Shown: positions 55,396-64,000 of the stretch, in pieces
Layout: every line of letters begins with the position of its first letter
How positions within the stretch are numbered: the stretch's first letter is position 1
Source of the DNA: Gemmatales bacterium
GTDB lineage: Bacteria > Planctomycetota > Planctomycetia > Gemmatales > HRBIN36
Reading direction: 5' to 3'
Assembly: GCA_025060195.1 (NCBI GenBank)
Contig: JANXCQ010000005.1
Location: 106,994-170,993, forward strand
Length of the DNA: 64,000 nt
The notes under the pieces: model-generated
Databases searched by the model: none
Told to the model about the DNA's origin: nothing
The model's input: the letters and a program-made list of their open reading frames with translations, nothing else
Made by a program: the position numbers and the translations under genes

Positions 55396-56424
55396 CTAGG
55401 GGCGGGGCGGTACCGCGGAGGGGTCAACCTCGGTTTCGCGGAGAAATTCCGCTGCCTGTTCGGGAGGCACGGGATTGATGTAGAAACCCGTGCCCCATTC
55501 GAACCCCGCTACACGCGTCAAGCGTGGGATGATTTCCATATGCCAATGATAATGTGGTAATGATTGGGTATCAAAGGGCGCGGTGTGAATGATATAGTTA
55601 TAAGGAGGCTTATCTAATGCAGTCTCTAACTTTAGTAAGACGGTTTTCAGTACGGTGCCGAGTTCGTCAATTTCCATTTTCTGAATGTTTTCATAGTGGC
55701 TGTTATGAAGTTTGGGCACGATCCAGGTTTCGAAAGGAAAGCGGCTGGCAAAGGGACAAAATGCTACGAAATTCGGAGTGTCTAAGACGATGCGTTTTTC
55801 CGTGGCCAACTCTTGATGGATCATGTCGCAGTAAATACAGCGGCCGCGATAGTTAAAGAAGTCGGCAGCTCCTTGCATCTCCTCGGAAACATTGATTGGG
55901 ACAATGGGGGTAACGATCAGCTGAGAGTGGGTGTGTTCCAGTGAGGCGCCTGCCAGAGCGCCCACATTCTTGAACACCATGCCGTAAACGAGTCGTTGGT
56001 CTTTCTTCAAGTCCACGAGTCGGTCGCGGTAAGCCCAGAGGACTTCGCGGATGTTATCTTCGGTCAGGCCGGTCATGGAAACTTCGTGAAAGGGGCACTC
56101 GATGATCACTTCGTGAGCGCCAATCCCGTTCATTTTGTCGTAAATGCCTTCGCCCCGTTTGTTGAGATTGCCTTCGATCTGGAGTGCGGGAAACTTGTTA
56201 GGCACGACCCGGACGCGCCAGCCGGGCTTGTCGGGCTGAGAATGGCGGTCGCGGTATGCGAGAATTTCGTGCGGCGTTTTATCTTCCTGCCCTTCACAGA
56301 ACGGACATAAGGTGCCGCTGGGAAAAGTCCGTGGTTCGAGTTTAGGCATGACGGTGCGTTTGGCCCGTTCGGTGGCGATAATGACCCAGCGCCCGACAAT
56401 AGGGTCTTTTCGCAGCTCGGGCAT
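55396..56424 (-). CDS. galT: Galactose-1-phosphate uridylyltransferase
   Basis: 342-residue HIT-superfamily enzyme exchanging UMP between UDP-glucose and galactose-1-phosphate. The zinc/structural site is Cys40-x-x-Cys43 (LCPFCEG) with a second pair at Cys196/Cys199 (CIYC). Active-site motif HTHSQ at 164-168 corresponds to HPHGQ, with His166 as the nucleophile. The C-terminal [11 protein letters not shown] is conserved. GAGGAG precedes the ATG at 56424; a longer reading to 56475 lacks one. It follows the GH57 enzyme gene in a carbohydrate operon; related ADP-glucose pyrophosphorylase activity in this family is an alternative. Confidence 0.88.
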   Translation of the reverse strand: MPELRKDPIVGRWVIIATERAKRTVMPKLEPRTFPSGTLCPFCEGQEDKTPHEILAYRDRHSQPDKPGWRVRVVPNKFPALQIEGNLNKRGEGIYDKMNGIGAHEVIIECPFHEVSMTGLTEDNIREVLWAYRDRLVDLKKDQRLVYGMVFKNVGALAGASLEHTHSQLIVTPIVPINVSEEMQGAADFFNYRGRCIYCDMIHQELATEKRIVLDTPNFVAFCPFASRFPFETWIVPKLHNSHYENIQKMEIDELGTVLKTVLLKLETALDKPPYNYIIHTAPFDTQSLPHYHWHMEIIPRLTRVAGFEWGTGFYINPVPPEQAAEFLRETEVDPSAVPPRP

Positions 56425-56581
56425 GGGTAGACTCCTCAGGGAGAAATGAGGGATAGGAAGCGCCGGATTCGTCATGGACTTAGGTCGTTACCCCTCGCGT
56501 CAGTGCCGAACGACTGACTGACTAGCGATATGATCGGCAGATGGTGGCTCCAGCTTGCGAGAGTCGGGACCGCCGTGGCAG

Positions 56582-58765
56582 TCATACGTCCCAATTGATA
56601 CGTTCAAAATCGGGACTGGGGCGTTGTAATTGTATCGTGGAGTCGCGTGGTGCTCGGTCGCGGCTTTGATTGCCTTGCATGAGTTCGACATAAAAGGCAA
56701 CGGGTTGGTCCGCGGCTACGCCTAAGAGGTCGAAGGGGATGGCTAGTTCCGCAATCTGGAATTGTGCAAACTGGATGGCGTCGGACGGCAACTCCTGATT
56801 GTTGCGAAGGAAGCGTACTCTTGGCTGCGATGAACCAGGTTGCCACACTTCGATTTCGTAACCTTCGGGTTCGGCAAAGCGTATACGCAAGCGATCATAG
56901 GCAGGTAAAACCTGGGATGATGCACCTTCGAAATCAATCCGAAGAAAGAGCGTTTCGGGAGTGAAACCGAAGTACATTTCGGTGATAGGTCCCGAGGTCA
57001 TCATCACCATGGTGCCGCGCTCCTGATGGATGCTATAGTGTCCCGCGCCGAGCCATTCGAGGGGACGCCCCCGGCCATCCACGCGCACTTCCACGAATGA
57101 AGTCGGCTGGGTGTGGATGGGTCGAAGGGCGCGGCGTCGGATTCGCTGGGCCAGTTGTGGAGGTGGCGGCACACCTAAGAGGATGTACACGTTTTGGAGA
57201 TGTTTGCGGAAGAGATAATCAAAGACGACGTCTTGCGGAGTACTATGATGAGGGCCGTACCACCAGAACCAGTCGCTTCCCTCGGCGATGTAGATTTCGC
57301 GCCAGACTCTTCGAGCCGTTTCCTCGGGAAGTTGGTTCTGCTCCAGGTAGCGACGGGCGAATTCGCGGGTCTGGTGCAGCAGGTCCCAAGCGAGGTTGTC
57401 TTCGTCGTGCCCAATCCAGATGTCGAAGTTGGCATTGATCCAACTGCCGGCGACCAGGTGGGGCAAAGTGTTGCGGGGTGGGTGCCGTTGCAGATAGTCG
57501 GTAACGCAAACAGGTTCGATCCCGGGCGTGGTCGTGCAGAGCTGGTATAAGGCTCGCAAAAAGGCCACACCTCCTCCGGGATAATACTCCCAGCAGTTCT
57601 CCCCATCGAGGATCACTGGTACCAGAGCAGAGCGGGAATCACTGACTGCTCGTGCGATGCCTTGGAGCTTCTCCAGAAAATCTTGGGCCGCCTCCTGCCC
57701 ATCGCTTCGTTGGTAATGAAAACCTATTAAGTCGCTCAGAGCGTGGTCGCGGAACAAAATCGCCAGGCGGGCTTGGCCCTCCTGCACCCAATAAGGTTGG
57801 TAGAGCTGTTCTGGGTTCCGCACGAAGCCTCGAGAATCGCGGCCGACGAGTCCATGGGTGGAAACGCTGAGCACTTGCTCGTCGGTGGCAATCCATTGGA
57901 TGCCGTGCTCAGCCAAAAGGGGCAGCATACTTTGACAGACCGAGCCTTCCGCGGGCCACATGCCTGTAGGCGCTCGGCCGAACACACTTTGATGATATTG
58001 CACTGCGGCACGGACATGCCAGTGGGCATCTTCGTGATAGGGCGTCAAAAATCGAGGCAGGCGTACCTCAGGCATGGTTTCGCGGGCCAGACGCTTGTCT
58101 AGAAGCAACGGAAGAATGGGGTGATAATAGGGCGTGGTTGTCAATTCGATTTGGCCCGACTCTGCCAGGCGACGGTAAAGGGGCAAAATGCGGCTCAGGA
58201 TGTCGCGATGTCGGCTGATGACCAACAGCTTATCGGATTCAGAGAAGAATCGCCCCTTGCGTATCAGTTCCTTGAGATCCGGGTCTTGATCGACTACCAG
58301 CGGATGGATCCAGGTGAGGTTGAACCAGACCTGCAGGTCGCGAAAATCACTTTCCTGAAACCGGCGGAGCACTTGCTCGGCGCTGAGTTTGCCCCAGGCT
58401 CGGCGCGTGTATAACTCGCGATAGCGTGGATAGGGAAAGATCATTTGCTGCGGGTTGGCGTGGAAGAAGTTGTTGAGCAGGAACAAAGCTTGTTCTTCCG
58501 AAAGCTCGGCGGCGGGAATTTGGGTGATTTCCAGGAAACGGTCTGTGTAATTGTGCTCGACGTAAAGGCGAAGTTGCTCAACCAAGCAAGGAACAAAATT
58601 TACGGTGCACCGCATCTCCGGTACTTCCTGCAAATGCAGAGCCATGCCGTAGTAGCTTTTGACCCCGTGCAGGCGTACCCAAGGCAGCAGCGTTTCGCCC
58701 GCCACGTCGTCGCGATACCAGGGCTGATGCATATGCCAGATCAAGGCGACAGCGACTTCGGCCAT
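56582..58765 (-). CDS. Glycoside hydrolase family 57 (alpha-amylase/amylopullulanase-type)
   Basis: 727-residue cytoplasmic enzyme of GH57. It opens AEVAVALIWHMHQPWYRDD, the family's motif 1. The nucleophile is Glu273 in GMWPAEGSV and the acid/base Asp387 in VILDGENCWEYY. An additional C-terminal beta domain (about 560-727) resembles the DUF1925/1926-like or DOMON-like end of amylopullulanases. No signal peptide. It likely acts on glycogen or maltodextrin. AAGGA lies eight bases before the ATG at 58765; the frame continues to 58834 but lacks such a site. glgA precedes it by 72 bases on the same strand. Confidence 0.9.
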   Translation of the reverse strand: MAEVAVALIWHMHQPWYRDDVAGETLLPWVRLHGVKSYYGMALHLQEVPEMRCTVNFVPCLVEQLRLYVEHNYTDRFLEITQIPAAELSEEQALFLLNNFFHANPQQMIFPYPRYRELYTRRAWGKLSAEQVLRRFQESDFRDLQVWFNLTWIHPLVVDQDPDLKELIRKGRFFSESDKLLVISRHRDILSRILPLYRRLAESGQIELTTTPYYHPILPLLLDKRLARETMPEVRLPRFLTPYHEDAHWHVRAAVQYHQSVFGRAPTGMWPAEGSVCQSMLPLLAEHGIQWIATDEQVLSVSTHGLVGRDSRGFVRNPEQLYQPYWVQEGQARLAILFRDHALSDLIGFHYQRSDGQEAAQDFLEKLQGIARAVSDSRSALVPVILDGENCWEYYPGGGVAFLRALYQLCTTTPGIEPVCVTDYLQRHPPRNTLPHLVAGSWINANFDIWIGHDEDNLAWDLLHQTREFARRYLEQNQLPEETARRVWREIYIAEGSDWFWWYGPHHSTPQDVVFDYLFRKHLQNVYILLGVPPPPQLAQRIRRRALRPIHTQPTSFVEVRVDGRGRPLEWLGAGHYSIHQERGTMVMMTSGPITEMYFGFTPETLFLRIDFEGASSQVLPAYDRLRIRFAEPEGYEIEVWQPGSSQPRVRFLRNNQELPSDAIQFAQFQIAELAIPFDLLGVAADQPVAFYVELMQGNQSRDRAPRDSTIQLQRPSPDFERINWDV

Positions 58766-58837
58766 GTCGGGTTTCCTTGTGGGGCCGAAATGCGAGAGTG
58801 TCAGCCAGGGGGCCCATGCGTCGGGCCTAGGCACGGT

Positions 58838-60343
58838 TCAAGGCGCCAGGCCGAGTACTAGGCGATACACGTTTTCATATTCCTGGGCACTGCGGGCCCA
58901 GGAGAAATCCTGCCGCATGCCGTTTCGCTGAAGCTGGCGCCAGATTTCGGGATGATCACGGAAAGTCCAGACGGCGCGGCGAAGAGCTTGCAGCAGCGCG
59001 TCGGCAGAATATTCTTGGAAACAAAATCCCGTCGCCGTCCCGTCCGCCAGTGTTGTCGGAGTGCAATCAGTAATCGTATCGGCTAAGCCACCCACTTGGC
59101 GGACGACCGGTACCGTACCATACCGTAAGGAATACAGTTGGTTCAAGCCCGAAGGCTCGAATCGGCTGGGCATGAGGAAAATATCGCCCGCGGCCTCCAG
59201 GAGATGCGCCAACGGCTCATTGAACTCCAAAGCGACGCGCAACTTGTCGGGAAAATGGTGTTGCAGCTGGCGCAGGAACTGATGATAGGTCGGCTCGCCC
59301 GTGCCCAGGATGGCCCATTGCAGGTCCCAACGGAGAATTTCTTCGGCAGTTTGCTGCACAAGGTCGAGGCCTTTCTGCTCGACCAAGCGCGAGATCATCA
59401 CTAAGAGCGGCGTACGCGGGCGATAGGACCAGTTCCAGCGCTGATGTAAGATGCGGCGACATTCAGCTTTCCCGGCCACGACCGTTTCTTCATCGTAATG
59501 GCATGGCAAATACGGATCGTGCCGCGGGTCCCACTGGCCGTAATCCACGCCGTTGAGGATGCCCACCAGTTTGCCCCGATGTTCGCGGAGCACTCCATCT
59601 AGGCCGCAGCCGAATTCGGGCGTTTGAATCTCTTCCGCGTAGCGTCGGCTCACGGTCGTCACCATGTCGGCGAAAACGATTCCCGCTTTTAGGAAGTTTA
59701 TCTTGCCATAAAACTCCAATTCTCGCCAGTTGAACAGGGACCAATCCAAACCGGTCAAGGGCATATCCCAATGCCAAAACAGTCCCTGGTAGGCCAGGTT
59801 GTGAATCGTCAATACAGTCTTTGGGATCATTGGAGACCAGCGTGGGCCATAGATTTTCTTCACATAAACAGGAATCAGGCCCGTCTGCCAATCGTTCACG
59901 TGAATGATGTCGGGCCAAAACGCGAAACCGCGTAGTCCCTCGAGCACCGCACGACAGAAGAAGACGAATCGGCTGAAGTTATCCGCGTAATCGGCCATTT
60001 TCCCCTGGGGCAAGCGGTATTGATAAAGCCCGGCTCCGCTGGCTGGGTCGTCCCGCTCGTAAAACTCGGCTAGTTCCAGAAAATAAACGGGGATGTGGCA
60101 CTGAGGCAAGTTGCTCCGCCACCAACGTCCACTCACCATGCGTGGGCCAAGCGGCACTTGCACCACATTGTCCGTAGGCTCTAACGCAAAACCGCCCTGA
60201 CGGACGCAACGATACAACGGCATCGCCAGGGCCACGTGATGACCCCGCTGCGCTATAGCGCGGGGCAGCGCCGATAGCACATCCGCCAATCCCCCCGTCT
60301 TGGCAAACGGGGCGATCTCAGGGCTGATATATAGGATGTTCAC
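58838..60343 (-). CDS. glgA: Glycogen synthase (ADP-glucose type)
   Basis: 501-residue GT5 enzyme elongating alpha-1,4-glucan from ADP-glucose. It begins NILYISPEIAPFAKTGGLAD with the substrate-binding KTGGL; IHVNDWQTGLIPVYVKK and LTIHNLAYQGLFWHWDMP follow. The C-terminal half has MISRLVEQKGLDLV, FLMPSRFEPSGLNQLYSLRY (catalytic Glu) and GGLADTITDCT. GTG at 60343 matches the family start; GTG at 60376 is an in-frame alternative. It heads a minus-strand operon of glgA, GH57 enzyme, galT and GT4 glycosyltransferase, which together suggest glycogen turnover with galactose entry. Confidence 0.94.
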   Translation of the reverse strand: MNILYISPEIAPFAKTGGLADVLSALPRAIAQRGHHVALAMPLYRCVRQGGFALEPTDNVVQVPLGPRMVSGRWWRSNLPQCHIPVYFLELAEFYERDDPASGAGLYQYRLPQGKMADYADNFSRFVFFCRAVLEGLRGFAFWPDIIHVNDWQTGLIPVYVKKIYGPRWSPMIPKTVLTIHNLAYQGLFWHWDMPLTGLDWSLFNWRELEFYGKINFLKAGIVFADMVTTVSRRYAEEIQTPEFGCGLDGVLREHRGKLVGILNGVDYGQWDPRHDPYLPCHYDEETVVAGKAECRRILHQRWNWSYRPRTPLLVMISRLVEQKGLDLVQQTAEEILRWDLQWAILGTGEPTYHQFLRQLQHHFPDKLRVALEFNEPLAHLLEAAGDIFLMPSRFEPSGLNQLYSLRYGTVPVVRQVGGLADTITDCTPTTLADGTATGFCFQEYSADALLQALRRAVWTFRDHPEIWRQLQRNGMRQDFSWARSAQEYENVYRLVLGLAP

Positions 60344-60509
60344 GGAACCGCTATCTCGACGCGAATTTCTTTGCACCTAGTCAGGACAAATCCACTGCCA
60401 GTGTATGTCAGCGAAAAAACCGCGACAATCGCTTGATCATTTTGAAAGTATCCGCAGTTCGGCCGCGATTCTAGGATAACTTAGCCCAGCCAATGCAAGG
60501 TAAACGTCC

Positions 60510-61508
60510 ATGAGTTACATACCGCTCGTCGAAGTGCTGCGGAATGACCGGGTGGAAAGTGTCCATTATGGTGCTTGGGCCTTATGTGATGCCCAGGGAA
60601 GGCTCCTGGCCGCTCGAGGCGATCCGCAAGTACGCTTTTACCTCCGCTCCAGTGCCAAGCCGTTCCAGTGTATCACTGTAATCCATCTCGGCGCGGCGGC
60701 TCAATTTGGGCTGACGGACGAGGAGCTGGCTGTCATTTGCGCCTCGCACGGTGCGGAGGAAGTTCACCTGCAAGCGGTTCGCAGCATCCTGCGAAAATGT
60801 GGGCTGGACGAAAAAGCTCTTCGCTGTGGCGCTCATCTGCCGCTGCACGGCCCCAGTCAAGAGCGATTGCTCCGTCGCGGGGAGACGCCGCTTCCGATTC
60901 ACAATAATTGTTCCGGGAAACACGCGGGTATGCTCGCCGCGTGTCGCCAGCAAAACTGGCCCCTCGATTCTTATCTGGAACCCACCCATCCGCTCCAACG
61001 CGCTAATCTCCAGACGATGAGCATCTTTAGCGGCTGCCCTGAGACTGACATCGCCTTGGGCACGGATGGCTGCGGCGTACCCAGCTTCTACATGACTTTG
61101 CAAGCGTTAGCCACCGCCTATGCTCGACTGGCTCAGCCCGAGGCGCTTCCGAAGGACTGGCAGGCAGCGACGCACCGGGGGACGCAGTGTATGACTGCGC
61201 ATCCTCGTCTGGTGGCTTACGAAGGCCATTTCAACACCGAACTGATGCAGCACCTGGGGCAACACCTCGTGGCCAAAGGCGGAGCCGAAGGGGTTTTCGG
61301 TTTAGGAATCCGCCGACGAGGCTGGGGTCTAGCCATCAAGATCAGCGACGGCAATAGCCGCGCCATTCCTCCCCTCGTAGTCGCCTGGCTGGAAAAACAT
61401 TGCCCCGACCTCCCCCTCGAACCATTACGCCGACGTGCTTTGGCCCCAATCGCCAACACCCGCGGCCAACCTGTCAGCACTTTCCGCCTGGCACCGAAAG
61501 CCTTATGA
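60510..61508 (+). CDS. L-asparaginase, Rhizobium etli AnsA-type (asparaginase II family)
   Basis: 332-residue member of the asparaginase II family (PF06089 type), unrelated to E. coli asparaginases. Residues described for the R. etli enzyme are matched with an offset of one: the SxxK pair Ser47/Lys50 in RSSAKPF, and the metal-site Cys134 and Lys137 in NNCSGKHAGML with Cys188 in GTDGCGVPSF. Near the C-terminus GLAIKISDGNSRA is the family's conserved ending. It hydrolyses asparagine to aspartate and ammonia, by homology. It is divergent from glgA across about 165 bases. Confidence 0.88.
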   Translation: MSYIPLVEVLRNDRVESVHYGAWALCDAQGRLLAARGDPQVRFYLRSSAKPFQCITVIHLGAAAQFGLTDEELAVICASHGAEEVHLQAVRSILRKCGLDEKALRCGAHLPLHGPSQERLLRRGETPLPIHNNCSGKHAGMLAACRQQNWPLDSYLEPTHPLQRANLQTMSIFSGCPETDIALGTDGCGVPSFYMTLQALATAYARLAQPEALPKDWQAATHRGTQCMTAHPRLVAYEGHFNTELMQHLGQHLVAKGGAEGVFGLGIRRRGWGLAIKISDGNSRAIPPLVVAWLEKHCPDLPLEPLRRRALAPIANTRGQPVSTFRLAPKAL

Positions 61509-61654
61509 CCCGAGGGCATCCCCGGCTCACCATGCTTGTGCTAGCGAAGCCGTCTGCCATGAGCCTGTCCAACTACTTGCACAGGTACCCACCACAATCT
61601 AGTCTGTGATTGGAGATTTCCATCGCTGCCCGAGATACCCCAGGAGACAACGCC

Positions 61655-63262
61655 GTGCATCTTGCCAAGCATAGCGCTTCCGCCAGTGCTATCGCGCTTA
61701 CGGTCATCATCTTAGCAAGACCGACGCCGAGCCAATCAAACGTCTATCCCGCTCCCTCCTTGGTCGAAATTCGCCCGAATCCGCCCGTCGTCGGTTATCC
61801 AGTTCGTATCACGTTACACCATCCTCTTCTCGACGTTAGCGCTGGGCAACTTCAATGGCGGTATACGGACAGTTCTCACTGGCACACTATGATTGGCTGT
61901 CAATTAACTCTGTCCGAGGTGTCCGAGAAGCCGCTGCATTTGGAATTCCGCCTGCGCGACAGCCAAGGCCGGCTTTCCGCCCCGCTCGAAATTTACCGCA
62001 CCCCCGTTAGACCGACACCGCAGCTTTGGGTTATCAGCACTGAGCCTGCCGAGGGACCGACCTTTGGTCAACCTTTCCGCATCAACCTTGTGGCGCAATC
62101 GCCACTCTCTCGTCCCGTTCAGCTCGAATGGCGACGAGCAGGTCAAACCACCTGGCAAGGTCTTGCCCAACCCGCACTTACGCTAAACGAAGTCTCCACG
62201 CTTCAACTTCAACTCGAATTTCGCGCTCGAGACGCTGACGGACTCGCCTCTCCACCGCTTCGCCAGTCGTGGAGTGTCAATCCCCTAATGCGCAGCTATC
62301 CCGTAGCTCGGCGGGCTGGGCTTGCCTCCAATGTGCCCCTTCACGCTCTTGCCTTGGTGCCTCGAACCGACGCCGTGCTCGTCGGAGGCGACCGTGGTTT
62401 CCTCGCCCTGCTCGACCTCACCACAGGCCAAGCCTACCTGCTCACCGGGCATCATCCAGAAAAAACCGTGTGGAACGTGGCTGCCGTCCGCACCTCACGC
62501 GATGAGTTGCTCGGCCTTTCCGCAAGCGACGACGGAACCGCCATCCTCTGGGACCTACGCAAACGCGCCCCTCGCACAGTCTTCCAAGACCACCTCGGTG
62601 CGGTGACCGCAGTTGCATTTTCTCCCGATGGTCTCTTCGCTTTTACCGGAGGACGAGATGGTTTATGCCTCATGCGTGACACGGAAACCGGCAAAATTGT
62701 CCAAAAAATGCAGGTTGGCCCCAATGCTATTTGTGCGCTTCGGAGTTGGTCTGGCGGCGATAATATTTTCTTAGCCGTCGGCCATTCAGCCGGGTTTTTC
62801 AGTATCTGGGACGCTCGGGCAGGAAAAGCACTCGCCTACCAAGTGGCCGATGTCGAACAAGTCTGGGCACTCGCTATTTCCTGCGATTTACGCCTGCTCA
62901 CCATAGGCAGACTTCCTTACGTCCGACATTGGCGCTACTTGGACAACAAAATTCAGCATGTCTTCGATTTAACGCCGCAACCCCTGCCCCAGGAACTTCG
63001 GTGGCATGTGCAACAACTCTTCACGGGGGTGGCCTTCACTCCTGACGGCCAATACGCGCTCGCTTGCGATACTGCAGGGAGGTTGACCTTATGGCGTACA
63101 GATAATGGTTCACTACTTCACACGTTTAGCTTACCCGCAGGCAACGCTGCCGATTCCTCCTTCGGTTTCAGCGCCGTGGAAATTCGGCCCGACGGTCAGA
63201 GCGCAATCACCGCTGACCGTCAAGGCTTCGTCCGACTCTGGTTCATCGGCGAACGTCCCTGA
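61655..63262 (+). CDS. Secreted WD40-repeat protein
   Basis: About 535 residues. The likely start is the GTG at 61655 after AGGAGA, giving a signal peptide SASAIALTVIILARPTPSQS; the frame is open back to a TTG at 61610. The N-terminal half (about 30-220) holds two Ig-like beta modules with the shared pattern WRxxDxxxW/WRRAGQTTW. WD40 blades follow from about residue 230: LLGLSASDDGTAILWDLR, AVAFSPDGLFAFTGGRDG, GRLTLWRTDNG and GFVRLWFIGE. Blades with WD endings match the family. No enzyme function is seen; an extracellular scaffold is likely, as for many planctomycete WD40 proteins. Confidence 0.85.
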   Translation: MHLAKHSASASAIALTVIILARPTPSQSNVYPAPSLVEIRPNPPVVGYPVRITLHHPLLDVSAGQLQWRYTDSSHWHTMIGCQLTLSEVSEKPLHLEFRLRDSQGRLSAPLEIYRTPVRPTPQLWVISTEPAEGPTFGQPFRINLVAQSPLSRPVQLEWRRAGQTTWQGLAQPALTLNEVSTLQLQLEFRARDADGLASPPLRQSWSVNPLMRSYPVARRAGLASNVPLHALALVPRTDAVLVGGDRGFLALLDLTTGQAYLLTGHHPEKTVWNVAAVRTSRDELLGLSASDDGTAILWDLRKRAPRTVFQDHLGAVTAVAFSPDGLFAFTGGRDGLCLMRDTETGKIVQKMQVGPNAICALRSWSGGDNIFLAVGHSAGFFSIWDARAGKALAYQVADVEQVWALAISCDLRLLTIGRLPYVRHWRYLDNKIQHVFDLTPQPLPQELRWHVQQLFTGVAFTPDGQYALACDTAGRLTLWRTDNGSLLHTFSLPAGNAADSSFGFSAVEIRPDGQSAITADRQGFVRLWFIGERP

Positions 63263-63742
63263 AGAGGTTCTCGGAGTCATTTGCTTCGTCGAACGCCACT
63301 CGATGGTCCCTTTGACATTGACCTAAGACCCTAACGCCAAAGGTTATTAGCAATAATTTGCTACTAAAATCTCCCGTGCCGATTCATTATAGGTCTCTAA
63401 AACTTGCGACCGCCGCCCGATAACTATAATCTGCGACGATCCGGTTATCCGCTTGAGCTCTTTTACTATCTACGTAATATGTTGTTAGCGAATAGCTAAT
63501 CGCCACCTTCAGACAGCCGCCACTACTTTAAGAATCTCATTTTCCCAAGTTCGCCCATTGATAAATCAGTACTTGCTAAGCCGAAATTATTAGCGTTCTT
63601 TCATCTACCGAGACTGAGTTATCGGAGGTCTGTGGGTATTGTGTCTTTCGTGATGAGAAACTTATCATCCCCAGTTCGACCCTGCTTATGCGCAATCATC
63701 AGTTTACTAACATCGAGAGGCCCAATCGCACTGATCCTCATC
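63263..63742. other. AT-rich gap, no gene seen
   Basis: 480 bases between the WD40 gene and the terminator of the minus-strand gene. Frames are short and contain many stops; no RNA gene, promoter or repeat recognised. Confidence 0.5.
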
Positions 63743-63777
63743 AAAACAAAACGGGCGCGGCTGTCGGCCACGCCCGT
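63743..63777 (-). terminator. Intrinsic terminator of the minus-strand coiled-coil gene
   Basis: On the minus strand ACGGGCGTGGC and GCCGCGCCCGT form an 11-bp stem around CGACA, followed by TTTTGTTTT. One position pairs only as U-G on this strand and would be a mismatch on the other, which supports the minus orientation. It lies 77 bases after the stop at 63854. Confidence 0.85.
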
Positions 63778-63853
63778 GATAGTTAGGCTTACGGCAGCGT
63801 GACTTAGAAACTTAGTCGGCCCTCCTTAGGTACTTCCTGATCCTCTAAGTCAC

Positions 63854-64000
63854 TTAGTCCAGATTCAAGCTAATCAGATAATTCTCCAAGCCTTGACGCT
63901 GTTTGAGTATCTCCTGTTGCAGAGCCTTGATACGATCCTGATACTTCTCAATCATCGGCTCCTGCTCGTCCAGTTTCTTGAGGTACCGCTTATACGTCTC
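63854..64000 (-). CDS. C-terminus of a coiled-coil protein, gene continues beyond window
   Basis: 48 codons plus TAA on the minus strand, entering from outside the window. The peptide reads ETYKRYLKKLDEQEPMIEKY, then QDRIKALQQEILKQRQGLEN and ends ISLNLD. Heptad-like Leu/Ile spacing and charge pattern indicate a coiled coil. No stop occurs in the frame up to the window edge, and a strong intrinsic terminator follows, so this is a real gene end. Family not recognisable from so short a piece. Confidence 0.75.
   Translation of the reverse strand, partial: ETYKRYLKKLDEQEPMIEKYQDRIKALQQEILKQRQGLENYLISLNLD

Overview
The window reads as chromosomal DNA of a planctomycete, most likely from the Gemmatales/Gemmataceae side of the phylum. 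The best evidence is an adjacent DUF1549/DUF1553 protein and Tat-exported DUF1501 protein, an EF-Tu with the divergent switch I that I associate with planctomycetes, many secreted or membrane proteins with N-terminal anchors, an ECF sigma/anti-sigma pair, and long extensions on SecE and ribosomal protein L1. Naming the phylum is an inference from these families; no 16S rRNA gene is present.

Layout. 1-9.7 kb is a mixed metabolic region: a 5'-truncated zinc peptidase, a GlmU-like sugar nucleotidyltransferase, a sugar isomerase/epimerase, an RND (MMPL) exporter, an alanine-type aminotransferase, purQ, and a MarR regulator co-transcribed with a protoglobin. 9.7-10.4 kb is non-coding but holds a candidate operator, a candidate structured RNA and a perfect 11-bp inverted repeat. 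10.4-18.6 kb is a plus-strand run: acyl-CoA carboxyltransferase, AtuA split into two genes, archaeal-type phosphoglycerate mutase, purine nucleoside phosphorylase, a CPBP membrane protease, pyrE and a beta-lactamase-fold hydrolase. After tRNA-Ser(GCT) come the DUF1549/DUF1553 and DUF1501 genes (19-23.2 kb). 23.2-25.3 kb is a decayed stretch with remnants of at least two dead genes.

25.3-42.1 kb is the information-processing core: tRNA-Ser(GGA), Tyr, Gly and Thr, then tuf, rpmG (55 codons), tRNA-Trp, secE, nusG, rplK, rplA, rplJ, rplL, rpoB, rpoC, rpsL and rpsG. Recognisable promoters precede rplK, rplJ, rplL and rpsL. Two mutually exclusive hairpins lie between rplL and rpoB.

42.1-53.8 kb holds a low-complexity secreted protein, an anti-sigma/ECF-sigma operon, NikR facing a NikL-like periplasmic protein, a GT39 glycosyltransferase, a membrane-anchored PQQ-type propeller, tRNA-Glu(CTC) on the minus strand, a double alpha/beta hydrolase whose first domain lacks the nucleophile, and a small secreted protein. 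54.3-60.3 kb is a minus-strand carbohydrate operon in the order glgA, GH57 enzyme, galT, GT4 glycosyltransferase. The window ends with a Rhizobium etli-type asparaginase, a secreted WD40 protein, and the tail of a coiled-coil protein followed by a strong intrinsic terminator.

No mobile element, CRISPR array or phage gene was seen. The least explained items are the structured non-coding region at 9.96-10.08 kb, the protoglobin/Cys-rich MarR pair, the oversized SecE and the NikR/NikL-like pair.
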